64,000 nucleotides of DNA from Anaeramoeba flamelloides (taxonomy: Eukaryota; Metamonada; Anaeramoebidae), in NCBI GenBank assembly GCA_027625915.1, contig JANTQA010000023.1, forward strand, positions 1,612,001-1,676,000, given 5' to 3'. A program made the position numbers and the translations under genes. The notes under the pieces are model-generated. The model was not told the origin of the DNA. It did not search any database and saw only the letters and a program-made list of their open reading frames with translations. Within the stretch, counting starts at the first letter, position 1. The number at the start of each line of letters is the position of its first letter. Positions 23,304-36,020 of the stretch are shown piece by piece.

Positions 23304-25844
23304 TATTTTCATTTTGGAAATACTCATAAAGAATGATCAACATTTTCTATTATTTCAAGTTTTATTAATTTTAAACACACAGGAAAAAAATATAATAGAT
23401 TTTTTTTATTATACAATAAAATCTATTTAAGCAATTGTAGAATGTTCTGGATATTTAAATTGTCAAATTTGAAGGATAAATAAAATTCTATTGATTAAGA
23501 AATAATCCTAAGATTACAATATTGTGGAATATTTTTATAGAGCACCTTCAATATACCTAGATTTTTTTATTCTTTTGAAATATTTATCAAGTGTGTATGA
23601 TTTTTCTCTTTTCTTTTAAATTCTGGTAAAAACTAAGGAAAGTCTAGACCAAATAATCTCAAGTTTGGTAGTTTTATTGAGGTTTAATGTTTTATTTGTT
23701 AACTGTTCTAGGTTTTTTTTGAAGTTTTCTGTTTTAGCTGGAAAATCAATAGATTTTTTGAATAAAATTAAAATACCCAAAAATACAAAGAAGCTTTCCA
23801 AAAATTTTATTAAATAACTTATTCTAATTGTATTTATAAAGTTTTTTTTTGAATTTTAAATTTACCAAATTCAAAATATTTTTATTTTTAATTCTTTCAT
23901 TCTTTTTTATTAGTTTTTTATGATAAGGTCTAGAGATAAATATTTTAATCTTATAATTTTGATTTTATTAATTTAAAGAACCAAATTTTCAAATTTAAAG
24001 TTGGTTTTCAAAATAAGAACTAGCGTGTTTTGATTTATTTTGTATATTTTAGTAATCTAGATATTAACTGAAGATTTTAAATAATTCATTTTTGCTATTT
24101 TATAACGATGTAGTTCTAATCCATATGTTAATTGGTTTACTGTAAAAGATTTAAATAAAAAAAAATTTAAAATATTTTCCGAGTAAATTATTATTAAATA
24201 ATTTTTTTTATTATTATAAGTTTCTTATAACCTTTCCAGATTAATTATTATATAAATGTGTTTTTCAAGTAAAAAATATATCAATTTAAACTCTGATAAA
24301 TCTTTTAATATTTCTGTTTTTTTATTTAGTTGGCCCTAATTTAAATCAAGTCAAAATTTCATGTATACATTTAATTTTTATTCCAGTTTATTATTATCAT
24401 TAAGTTCTCTGTAAAAAAAAAAAAAAAAAAAAAAAAAATTACTACTACTCAAATGGACGACCAAATAATTTCAATTAAAAAAAGAATTTAATTAAAAATT
24501 GTAAAACATATTAATGATTTAGAAATTTATAATGATTATTAATTTTGGTATTAATTAATATATATCATCAATTTCTCATCAAAAATATACTTTAATCTTA
24601 ACTAATAATCAACATATAGTTACTCATTTTCTATACGATATTAACATATCTTCTGTAATGAATAAATTATTATTTTAAAAAATTTTAGGATATAATGAGT
24701 TCACAAAGGCAAGGAAAAAGTTTTAATGTTGAATAGTCTCTTTTAAATTTAAAAGATTGTAAATATTTGATGTTTAGACATAATTTTGAAAAAAAAAAAA
24801 TTAAAGAGTTTTATTTGAAAAATTTCGATTGAAAAACAATCAAATCACAAAGAAGAAGAAAAAAATTACAAATTTTGTAAAATATTTCTGAAAAAAAAAA
24901 ATTTATATCAGTAACAATACAATTTTCAATTCTAAATTTTCTACCCAAAGAAAATTATTGATTAATTAAATATTTTTGAATCTTTTCATAATAATCTAAA
25001 GTACAATTTTTATTTTAATGGCAATCACTAAATTGGGGTTGAAATGGATTGTAATACATTTATGTGTCCCTTTATTTTTTTATTTTATTATTAATTGGTT
25101 AAGTTAATTGTATAAATTAATACAATCTAAAGTCTAACAATATAATGAAAAAAAAAAAAAATATTTTGGTACTTAAGAGTAGAACATATGAATATTGATC
25201 TCTATTATAAAAAGAATATTTATAATATAAAATCAAAATATTCTATTTTATTATCTTTGAAACTCTCCATTTTATTTTGGAGAAATAAAATAATTACCAA
25301 GATTAATTACTTTCAATAATGATTGATAATGGTTAAAGAGCTATTCAATTTGAAATATTACTAAAAACTGAAAATCGGATCAATAGATAAATGAAAAAAA
25401 AAAAAAAAAATGATAAAAGAAAAGATAAACGATTAAATATAAAAAAGAGTATTTGACAAAATAGCATTTTTAATAAGACTTTCGTTATAGTAAGAATTTT
25501 TCTTAATTGATACCTTGTTGAAAAAAATTATTTTATTAATTTGACTATTTTTGAGAACCACCTAATAATTAAATATATTTTGATAAAAACTAGAACAAAA
25601 TTATATTTTTTTCTAGTTTTATTGGTATTAATATAATTAATTATTGTTTAAAGTTGATTTTTTTCTTTTGGAAAAGTCAAAAACAAGTATAGTATTGAAA
25701 ACAATACTTGACAAGAAAACAATTAAAAAAAAATTTAAAATTTTTAATATTTACGAAATTGTTGGATAATTGTTGAATTATTTCTTTTATTTAAGAATCA
25801 ATCTTTAACAATTATAACGATAAAACTTATTCGAATGGTGATTA
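23304..25844. other. AT-rich spacer with one H-family hairpin
   Basis: A diverged copy of the H hairpin lies at about 23560-23635 (TTCTTTTAAATTCTGGTAAA), followed at about 23705-23765 by the companion GTTCTAGGTTTTTTTT motif. An A27 run sits at about 24412-24438. Nothing else was recognised. Confidence 0.5.
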
Positions 25845-26150
25845 ATGAAATTATACACGTTCAAAACATCATTCAATTAACCAAAAAACAAGAATAAAAA
25901 TTATCAATTTCCAAATTCGTAATAAACCTCTATAAAAGACAAAAATGTTTTCTCAAAATAATTCGATCTTCTTATTGGTTATCAAATAATTAAATAAGTA
26001 CTCCCTAGATACCCCCACTTTAAAGAACTTAAGGTAGGTTTATTACTGAACTCATAATAAATTTGGTTATTTATAAAAAAGGGTTGATTTTAAATATTTG
26101 CAATTACAGAGTAATTTCACCAAAATTAACAATTAAAACTCTTTTTTTTT
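25845..26150 (+). repeat. dispersed repeat R3, copy 1
   Basis: Matches 44598-44915 along its length at about 75 percent by eye. Shared landmarks are AAATTATAC, CAATCAAAAAACAAG-like sequence, AACCTCTATAAAA, TTGGTTATCAAA, and GAACTT-AGGTAGGTTTATTACT. Noncoding. Confidence 0.65.
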
Positions 26151-27141
26151 CAGTTTTTTCTCATAAAGTATTTTTTTCAATACTATATATTTGTTAAAGA
26201 ATTAAAAGTCATTGTTATAAAGGGAAACTGTATATCAACAAGAAGTCTAAAATAAAAATAGTTTGATATTGAAAGTAATCATATTAGTGATTTATAGCTT
26301 AAATGTCACAAGAAATTCGAACAGATAAGTAGAATATATTATTTTTTTTTTTTCTCTTCAATTTGGAATAATCATTTTAATAGTAAAAAACCCAAGATTG
26401 TGTAAAAAAATATATAAACTTCGAGAGAAATTTAATTGTCGGTTAATGAATATTCAGAAGCCAAAGTTGCAAAATAACTTTCTTAAATTTATATCGAAAT
26501 GTGGATTAGTAGTTCAAAAAAATCAATTTATTTCAATAACAGTTGAATAATAATAAATAGATTATTTTGATGCATTATTTTGACAGGTTGGAAATATATT
26601 GATGAATAAAACTAGTTTTATAAAAAAGTTATATATAATAACCAATATATGGGTTTCTATGTAGATAATTTTTGAATCTTTGAAATTAAAAAATTGAAAA
26701 AAATAGTTACTTTTGTGGGTTCAAAATATTAAGTATTAAATACTGGAATAATATTTAGTCTGAAGTTTATTTTTAGATTTGGGAATTTAATTAAAAAAAA
26801 ATTCGAAAATGAAAATTATTAAAAGTGATCCAAAGTAAACAATCGAATAATTTGGGATTGCAATTAGATTTATAATAAAATTTTTGGTCTATTTAAATCA
26901 TTGAGAACTAATCTCATACACTTAGACTTTAATTACATCAGATTTTAATTACACAGAATCTATTGTGACAATAATCACTGATGAACAATGATGAAATTTT
27001 ATATTAAATATTTGTCTTGTCTGCCTACAGCTGTTTAACATGAATTTTTTTTTGAAACTTATTAAACTGCTTATACTTGGGTTTTATGGATTAACTTTCA
27101 TTTTTTATCATTTTAATAGGTTGTTCATTTTTCCACAAGAA
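26151..27141. other. spacer upstream of the B-box/SPRY gene
   Basis: AT-rich with no recognised feature until the presumed promoter of the gene at 27142. An in-frame ATG at 27040 would prefix 34 hydrophobic, Leu/Phe-rich residues to the B-box protein. I take it as 5' leader, but a signal-anchor extension cannot be excluded. Confidence 0.45.
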
Positions 27142-30100
27142 ATGAATTTTCCAACAAATGTTGACTCAGAAAACGAGATCAAAAAAGTTGATAAAAATTC
27201 ATTAAAGTGTTCGAATTGTACACAAGACACAGTCGCAACTATTTTTTGTAAAGAATGTAATTGCAATTATTGTTTAAAATGTGACCAACTTGTTCATGCT
27301 TTTTCTGTGTTTAAAAAACATGATCGTATACAAATAAAAAAAAGTAATTGTATTTTCTTTTTTTTTTCTCTTTTTTTTTCTCTTTTTTTGGTTGTACAAA
27401 ATATTCCAATGAAAGAGATTCACTCGTTTGTAATAAACAAACTAATTTGTCTGTTGATTTTAATTATTTTCTTTTCAAGAAGATAAAAAATAAAGAAATC
27501 TAAATAATCTTGTGCTTGTGGGACTTTTACCAAATAAAAAAAGAATAAATTTTCTTTGAATTATTCAAATTTAATTCGATCAGAAACAAGTAACATTAAT
27601 TGTATCAACTCAATATTTTTACAAGTATTTTTTAACGTCAAAAACCATCAAGAAAGTTTTTGTACTTTGATTTCTTATCCTTCCAAAGTTACTGATAAAT
27701 TCACCAAAATGTTTTAAAACTTTTTGGTTCAATTTCCTATTTTTGAAAATGTCTTTATGAGCTTTGAAGAAAGAATTTTATTGGTTTCAATTCAAAGAAA
27801 ACTCTTAAATTAGTTGACAACAAGATTGCTGTTGGAAACACAATGATTTGTAAGTTGCTTGACAAGATTAAAAAATGGGAAATTTAACCAAAAAGTTGAA
27901 AGCTTTTTTTTTAAATTTATCAGTATAAAGGGGATAAAGATCACTAAAATAAAGTTTAGTGTTTCTGATAAACACGAGGCTCCATCTTTTGATATTATCT
28001 CTGTTCCATTCAATAAAAGAATAAAGAAAGTTTTTTGTTTAAGACATTACTGTTTGAAAATAACTGGGAAAAAATTTCGGTTGCGGTTCTTTTTATTTTC
28101 TATTATTCTTTTTTTTTTTTCACACCAATTTATGCAAATTGAATATTCTTCTTTTTTTTGAAAAACACCTTGTTTACAGCACGATACTATAAGACGATCT
28201 TAGATTTTAAATGAGTTAGTCATTACCATTACGTAAAAAAATTTTCAAATCGGTTTTAATTGTAAAAGAGTAGTAAAAGTTCTAATTTTGAAATATTATT
28301 GACACTTTTTTATTCATTTTAAAACAAAAACCAAGTCCAAAAATTAGGTTGATTATTGTAATCAAAACAGAATTCAAAACAACATAATAAAACCAAAATT
28401 TAAGAATGTTCAATTTTCATAATTTGAGATTTAATTGTAAACATTCGTAAAATTGAATTTTTTCGGATTTTTTGATGCTAGGCTTTTTCCATTCAATGAA
28501 ATTGGCTTTAAGATTTTAACAATAGGTATTAATCAAGTTTGGGGGATTTCAGTTTCATATATCTTCATTGGTCAGTGGATAATAAGTAAAAAAATAATAG
28601 TAAAATTTTCATTTTCACAACATCTTACAATTAAAACCAATTTTGAAAATTTTTTTCTATTTGAAAATTTTTTTACAGAATGGTGATTCTAAAAAACTTC
28701 AAGAAATAAAAAAAGAAAAACAAGTAAAAAAAAAAAATTCCTTTTTAATTCATGCACTAGTGTAAATATGAATGTTGTAAAAAAATAGAGTTTTTACAAT
28801 TTGAGATAAATAAAAAGTTCCATGGATTTATCCAAATTTTTGGAATAGTAAATATTATATCTGATTATCTTAATATACAAATAATAATTTTAATCAAAAA
28901 ATCGTTTTGGTAAATATCAATCTTTCAATTTTTTTAAAAAAAATAATTTTTCGAAACAAAGTATTGGTGTACACGAAACGATTTTATATCGAAAATCCAT
29001 TCAGCTCAAAAATCAAAACTGGCATTTCGTTTACTATTACCAAAATTTTTATAAACGCATCTAACTCTTTTTTTATCTCGAAAATAGTAAAAAATCTAGT
29101 TTTTAAAACATTCCATATTTACACTTGTACAATAAAGACATTTTAAAAAATTTTGAACTATAAATTTTAAAAAGTTCCTTGAAAACTGTTCAAATGAGAG
29201 AATCAAAGAGCTTGATGAACACTTTATAAAACTGTTGGTCTTACCTTTTTAATTTGATTTTAACAGAATTAAAAAATTTTTTTGTTGTTTTAACTTTGAA
29301 TAATTAATTGTTTGAAAAGGAAATTAGAAACTAAAATTCCTTTAAAAAGCCGAGATAAAGAATTTCAAAATTCCGCTCGAACAAAATTAAAAGATTTTTG
29401 ATATATGAGTCTAATTTCACTTTCATTATAAAACATTATTTTCAATGATAAAATAATTACAAAAAGTAAAAAGGAATATTCTTTAATAATCATACATTTC
29501 TTAAAAGCAACATTAATAATACAACAGTTTATTAAATATTATTGTATTCATTTTTGTTTGTTTACTTTCCATAACAAAATCCTTTTCTTTACGTTTTGAT
29601 TTTATTTAAACTATTTTCTAATCAAAGTAGTCCGATTTTATGATTCGATTGTATATTTTTAAAGAGTTGGAATGGATATGAAAAGAAAAATTCAAATTTT
29701 GAAAATTTCAAAATTGAAATCATTTTTTCACATTTTTGCTTTTTTTCCATTTTTCGTTGATCTAAGTTATTTCCAAAAAAGCAGGGAAAATTTATTTTTA
29801 AAATATCTGAATTAAACTTAATTCCAATATTACTATTTAAATATCAAAAATTGTTATTCATCATTAATTGATTCGTAATAATTCAATTCGTTTGTCTGTA
29901 AGAAATTACCTTTATTTAAAAATATCAAAAGTTTTTGATCTCTATTTTATCCGATCTTTTTTTAGGTGAAAATCCGTATTTATTTTCTTCTTTTTGATTC
30001 GAACTAAACTTTTAAAAAAGGTTTAATCCTGAGAAATTTCAACAGTGGATTGAGAGACTTATAACGATATTTTTGCGTTTAAAAAATAATTTGTGTACTT

Positions 30101-32746
30101 ACCATCTTTCCAATTTTATTATTGGAATTGATTTTACTTGTTTTGTATCAAAAAAGTTTGTAATTTTTTTTTCATTTTTTAAAAATATTGTAATGAATAT
30201 ATTTCAAAGAGCAGCAATAGGTATTGATTCAATAATTATTAATATTCTTCTTAATTTAGTAATCCCTAATTTACGAATAAGAATACTTGTAAAAAAAATA
30301 TGATTTTATTTGAAATATAAAAAAAAATGCTCTGATTTTTTGAAAATATATTATAATTGTTTTGCAATTTTTTTGTATTACAAGATCCATAGTCACTAAG
30401 TAAAAAGATGTTATATTTTAATGTTATTAAAAGTGTGGAAATGGTTGTATAAAACTCATATTGATTTCTATTGAAATTTTTCTTTAATCTTCAATAAAAG
30501 CACAAAATAAACTTTGTTTTTTTTCTCAATATTTTTTCAAAAAATTTGGATTCTTCAATTTTTAAGAAAATATATTGATTGATTAGATTTGCTTCATACA
30601 GATATCAACTATACCCTAATTTATTTTATTCTACTTATTTCTGATTTATTCCCCATAAGATGAAATATTAAGAAAGAGATATTTTCTAAATTAATTTATT
30701 CCTTGTCACAAAATTTTTGTGAAAGAGTTTATATTCCAAAATTATTAAAACCATTATTTAAAATTTCTTTAATTTCATCAATTTGCTTAAATATTCAAAA
30801 TACAAAAAAAAAAAAAAAGATCTCAAAAAGAAATAAAAAAACAAAAAAAAATTCACAAAAATATTTCGATTTTATTTTGTAATTATTCTTTAATAATAAA
30901 TTAAATTAAACCCCCAACTTCTCTCAATGTAGAAGAGCAAACAAAAAGAAAAGAATATTATTGTTCACATCACCCAAAAAATCAAATCAAATTGTATTGT
31001 TGCGATTGTAAGGAAATGATTTGTTTGGATTGTCTTGTTGAAGCGCACCAAAAGCATGCAATATTAAAACCCGATAAAGCTTATGAGCTGTATTTTAAAG
31101 AAGAAAATATTACAGAACTTTTGAAAGATATCAAAAACCAAAAATCGAATCTTATAAATACTAAAAAAAATCTGGATATTCAAAAAACACAACTTGAAGA
31201 AGAAAAAAAAGGAATTTTTGTAAAAATTAACGATCAAATCAATTATTTAATCAAACAAATTCAAACAAAATCAGAAGAAATAAAAGAGGAAGTTTCTTCA
31301 ACCTATGATAAAACAATTCAAAAAATTACTAAACAAACGAATGAATTAAATGATATTTTAAATATTATTCAAGAAAATCAAAAAAACAATAAATTCAAGA
31401 ATGATGGCAATACCAACGACGACGACGAAGAAGACGAAGAAGATGAAGACGAAGAAGAAGAAGAAGAAGATGATAATGATGATCCAATTTCAAGAATTCA
31501 TCGGATATTACGACTACAAAACGCAAAAAAAGCCACTATCAACAATTTAAACGTAATTAAAAACAACCAACCGATATACAAAGAAAATTTAAATCTGAAT
31601 TTTATTTTAAATGCCATCAGTACAATAAAAATAATGCAAAATCAAAAAATACAAAAAAAAAAAAAAAAAGATGATGATGAAAATGATAGCACTGATAATT
31701 TAAACAAAAATGAAAATGAAAGCCAATCGTTAAGCATCCCAAAATTGTTACCACTTTGTGAAAGTCCACAATTTAGATTACATTTTTATGATCCACCACT
31801 CAAAAAAAAGAAAAAAAATAAGGATAAAAGCAAAAACGAAAGTTATCAAAGAGATTTAGAAATTGAAAAAGAATTGAACAATAAAACTCCAATCAAAACA
31901 TATAAGGATCTATTTGAAAACCATTTAATTTTAAATGAATTTATTTTACTTTTCCATTCTGATTATATCGAAGATATATATTTCCAAATTGAAAACGAAA
32001 GTTATAAGAAAACTAGAAATGAGCTCTATGATACAGCAAAGTTCCATTTTAAAATCTTCACTAAAAATATGATCAAAACTGAATTAATAAAAATAAAAAC
32101 ATCAGTCAAAAAGATGGATAAGCTTTCAAACAAGATAGCTGGAACATTAGGAGTGATCAATATCAAAAAGTCGAATGAATTAAATCTCTTTAGGACATTT
32201 TTAACATATAATACATTGCAAACAAAATTCTATCAAAAGGAACTATCTTTTTATTCAAAGAAAATGTGCATCGAATATACCGGGAATAGGTTTACTCCTA
32301 TATTAATCAGATGGTTGCCTCTGTTAGCATACAATATCAACAGAAATTCTAGCTATTTTGAAATCAAAATCAAAAAATTATCGAAAAATTCTGCTTTCGG
32401 TTTTGGCGTTGTGCCCTCAAATCATTCCCTAGTTGGGATGCCAGGTTGGAAAAATTCGCTCGGGTATCATTCAGATGATGGAAAGTGTTTCTTTGGTAAA
32501 GATAAAGTGTTAGACTATGGACCCGTATATGATGTTAATGATATTATTGGGTTGTATATTAACAAAAAGGAATGCTACGCATTTTTTACTAAAAATGGTA
32601 AAAAGTTACCCAACGTAGCTAAGGGTTATCATCTTTTAAAAAAAAATCTTTATCCTGCATTTGGAATCGTTGAAGGATCTATGAAATTTACACTTAATTT
32701 TGGAACATCCAACTTTGCCTTTACAAAATTTAACAAAAAAAAGTAA
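27142..32746 (+). CDS. TRIM-like protein: two B-box zinc fingers, coiled coil, SPRY domain
   Basis: Two exons: 27142-27343 and 30933-32746. The 3589-nt intron (GTAATT...TGTAG) joins in phase and gives 671 residues. Exon 1 starts MNFPTNVDSENE and holds a first B-box (CSNCTQDTVATIFCKECNC, CLKCDQLVH). Exon 2 opens with a second B-box (YYCSHHPKNQIKLYCCDCKE, ICLDCLVEAHQKHAI). A predicted coiled coil follows (about residues 110-200), then an acidic Asp/Glu run (31416-31480) and a Lys-rich linker. The C-terminal 180 or so residues form a SPRY domain of RanBP9/10 type (SYFEIKIKKL, AFGFGVVPSN, GWKNSLGYHSDDGKCFFG, DVNDIIGLYINKKE, AFFTKNGKKL, LYPAFGIVEG). No RING finger is seen, so ubiquitin-ligase activity is not supported; a scaffold role is inference. 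The join across such a long intron rests on matching phase and on the double B-box layout. Two separate genes remain possible. Confidence 0.75.
29765..30345 (+). repeat. dispersed repeat R5, copy 1
   Basis: Diverged copy of a roughly 600-bp noncoding repeat also seen at 41990-42735, 47940-48540 and, reversed, 63135-63680. Shared landmarks: TATTTCCAAAAAAG near the start, a TTTTTTAGG-GAAAAT motif in the middle, TTTTTGAT, and a closing AAATATAAAAAAAAATGC followed by TTTTTTGGAAAT-like sequence. This copy is the most diverged of the four. Confidence 0.55.
30365..30665 (+). repeat. dispersed repeat R4, copy 2
   Basis: Counterpart of 14205-14515 (AAGATCCATAGTCACT, ATTGATTTCTATTG, TTCAATTTTTAAG, GATATCAACTAT). 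It sits directly after an R5 copy. At 48540 a CATACGGATATCAACT motif also follows an R5 copy, so R4 and R5 may be parts of one longer element. Confidence 0.55.
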
Positions 32747-33890
32747 TTTTAGAAAAAGAAAAATTAATCTTTTTTTTTTTTTTTTTTTTTTGTCATTATT
32801 CCATTTTTTTGTTTCTCATAATTTTTATCAAATTGAAATTCATTTATTATTCTAAAATTATTTTTCAAAAATTTTGACTCACCTAAAATAATAAATTGGA
32901 AAGAAAAAATTTTTATTTGATTACATTTTTTTTGGACAAATTTTGAAAATTAAATATTTTGGTATTATTTAGAGATTGGCTTTCAAAGAAAAATCCCATC
33001 ACTACAACTAAAAAGAATTCAGATAATAACTTTTAGTTAAATAAATGGGAATACCTTGATTTAAATTTTGCTCAGAATAAATTTACAATATGGAACTTTT
33101 CTCTTTTTAGAAACTATTTTTTTTTTTACAAAAGATTAAATTGAATCCCAATGAACAGCATTCTTTCAATTAATTCACTGTCTTTGGGTTTATCGTATAA
33201 AATAACCGATATAAAATCTCGATTATGTCCCAAAAGGGTTTTAGTTCAAATAATAATAGAAAACTTAAAGTAGCAGTTTAAATATAAATAAAATAGGCAA
33301 ATGTGATACGTCTAGCGTTTTTTTTTTTGGCCTCTTTTTTTAATTATTTGAAACTTCTTGTTCAAAAAATAAGTGAGACTAAAGGAAATAGGATGCGTTT
33401 TCCAGAACTAACAACACAAATCTCATCATAAAATTAAACTAGTTCAAGATAAATAAACTTGAAAGCGTATTCTTCATCTAAAAAGTAGAGTCTTGAAAAA
33501 AGTTATCAGTTGTCAAAAAAAGAATTTTTTTTTCTAGATATTCAAACAATGTAATAATTTAAAACTAAATTTATCTTATTAAAAGAAATAATTTACTAAG
33601 AAAAAAAAACTGATTACAAAATTTCCACATAAATAAAAACCATTTTAATAATCAAAATTGTTTCAGTTGTATCAAAAAAATCAAAAAAGAATTTTGGAAT
33701 AAATTTATTGAAATTTTTTTTTTTGGAAAAAAATAAATAAAATAAGTGTTAAAAAAATGAAAATGAATTTAAATAACAAGAATATACTTGAAGAATATTT
33801 TGTCCATATTCAAAAAAATTCAATTGAAAGAGTAAAAAGTTTTTTATTCTATCAAAAACCTCAAAATAAATAATTTAAAAGAGTTTAAAA
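32747..33890. other. AT-rich spacer
   Basis: No recognised feature. A T21 run follows the SPRY gene at about 32770-32790. Confidence 0.5.
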
Positions 33891-35695
33891 TTGATATTTT
33901 TTTTCTAATTGAAAATATTAAAAATACAATTAAATATTTAAAAAACAAATCCATAAAAGGATTTCAAAAAATTGAGAATTAAAGATTTATTAATGGAGAA
34001 AAATGATAGAAACTACAAATCAATAAATTAAAAAATTAAAAAAGTATTTACAGTACAATTCTAACTATATTTAATAAATGGTTAATCAATCCTACTGAAA
34101 AAAATAATCAAATATATCAAAAAAAATATAAATTCTATTTATCCATAAAAAAAACAAGATGAAGGAATAGCCTCAAATTATAGACCAATTTCAATAAACC
34201 AAAGTGTACAATGATCATATCTAAAAATGCTATAACAATAAATTGAACCCTGTTTGGAATTTATTCAAATATTACAGTTTGGTTTTCTGTAAAAATATGC
34301 TATCTGCTTTCATGTATTAAATTTCTTGAATACTTGTAATGGTATAAAATCATATGATACATAATAAAAAAATAATAAAACATATATTAAACATAATTTA
34401 TAACAAAAATATTTTGATTCAATTAGTTTTAAAATAATTAAAAAGAACAATCAAAAAAAAATATTTTAAATAATGTTATCAATTTTTTTTTTTTTAAATA
34501 GTATTATCAATGTGAAGGACTAGGAATATTCCAATTATACCCATTAAATCCAATTATATTTTCTTCTATTTCTCATTTTGTTTTACCAAAAATAATATCA
34601 TTAATAAATAATTGTCAAATGTTTACAAATGATTTAATTATAATAATAAAAGGAAATATAAATCAAAAAATAAATATTAATATATGAAATAATAACCCAA
34701 CTTGGATTAAGACAAAAACAGAAATTTCAAGAAAATTTATCATAGATAAAATATTTAGGTATTTACTTGTATTAAAAATTCACATTTTGTAAATAATCTG
34801 AAAAGGAAAAAAGAAAAGTGTAAAAAATTATTTAATGTTAATTTATTAACAAATAATTTGAAAATTAGATTATTTAAATCTTTTATATCAATTCAATAGA
34901 CATATGGTTTAGAAATATATAAATATAAAATTGCAACCTTAAATTATAAAAATTCCTTGGTTAATTCATGTATTAGGGGGATAGGTAAAATAGAGAGAAA
35001 TGCACCAATTCCCATTTACTAAATTTAATTTAAATATGAAATTTTAGAAATTTCAGTTAATAAAAAGAAATTTAAATTCAAAAATAAATTAAAAGATTTA
35101 TTTCTGCCCTATCTGAATAAACTAATAAAAGTTAACCAAAGAATTAACAATAAAATTAATTGGAATTCAAAGAAATTAAAACTTCTTAAAAACGAAATTT
35201 ATAATTATAATTATAATGAGTTGTTAAATTCCAAGAGCTTGGAAAGTACAAGAATATTTTGAAATAATTAAAAATCAAAATAAACTTATTTATAAATCAA
35301 AAATACTTATTTTATTTATCAAGCTCAACAATTCTAAAATTCAGAATATTTATTAACTGCTTAAATAGATATTACTATGTAATGAATAAAAACTCAAATA
35401 AATTTTGGCCTTTATGTTTAAAATATAAGCAAAAGTAAATAATAGAAAATATTGATCATTTTTTAGGGTACATCATTCCTATGAAAAAGAAAGATTAATA
35501 TTTTATAAAAAACATTATGAATTAAATTTTAATAAAATAAATTTAAACATTGAATGGTCCAGACTATTTTTATTGATTTAAAATCGGAAAATTTAAAATA
35601 TTACGTTTTAATTTTTGAAAGAAAATTTTAGTATAAGGGGGTATAGAACGTAAAATTCACTTCTCGCCCAATAATAATAATAATAATTAAGAGTA
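33891..35695 (+). mobile_element. decayed LINE (non-LTR retrotransposon), copy B
   Basis: Reverse-transcriptase landmarks appear in the right order but in different frames with many stops: NTIKYLKNKSIKGFQKI (about 33925-33975, the usual N-terminal RT helix), NYRPISIN (34176-34199), GLGIFQLYPLNPIIF (about 34518-34562, counterpart of G-x-x-Q-G-x-P-L-S-P-L-L-F) and QMFTNDLIII (about 34616-34645), where active enzymes have F/Y-A-D-D. The 3' end is probably the AAT microsatellite at about 35668-35690, after CTTCTCGCCC. The endonuclease part is not evident, so the copy is probably 5'-truncated and old. It shares Q-M-F-x-N with the copy at 52080-53640, so both probably belong to one family. Confidence 0.8.
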
Positions 35696-35749
35696 TTTTT
35701 TAAAAATATATTATTTTTTTTTTTCTATTCTTTTCATAAATTGGATTAC

Positions 35750-36020
35750 TATGACAAAAAAACTTTCTAACAATAAAAAAAAAAAAACACCAAAGACTTT
35801 TGAAGATTTTCATTCTAATAAATGTAAAAATTAATTTAGTATATTTTGTTTTCTTATTGAACAACACAAATCGTGTTCTGAAATTTTTGATTTTTATTCC
35901 CCAAAAACCAATTTAATCAACTTTGAGTATTTGCACGATTCTAAAATATTTTTGCAAAGTATATTCAAAATACTAAAATTTGAAATTATTGCAACAAGAA
36001 GATTTTTGGTTTGGAATTGA
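35750..36020 (+). pseudogene. possible broken small coding segment
   Basis: From the ATG at about 35752 the frame reads MTKKLSNNKKKKTPKTFEDF, then CKN and one in-frame stop (TAA), and continues open for about 60 residues (IFCFLIEQHKSCSEIFDFYS and onward) to about 36020. Composition is more gene-like than the surroundings. It begins about 60 bases past the 3' end of LINE copy B, so it could be the front of another element or a host gene remnant. No family was recognised. Confidence 0.3.

Larger units (their letters stand above)
27344..30932 (+). other. 3.6-kb intron of the B-box/SPRY gene, repeat-filled
   Basis: Bounded by GTAATT and TGTAG. It contains an R5 copy (about 29765-30345) directly followed by an R4 copy (about 30365-30665). 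A part at 27540-28160 has a somewhat more mixed base composition but is broken in all frames and matches no family I know. No additional exon was recognised. Confidence 0.55.

Noticed and set aside
28453-30303. Several + strand frames of 75-80 codons in the B-box gene intron
   Set aside because: Phe/Ile/Lys-rich by AT bias and lying in or near repeats. The frames are not kept between repeat copies.
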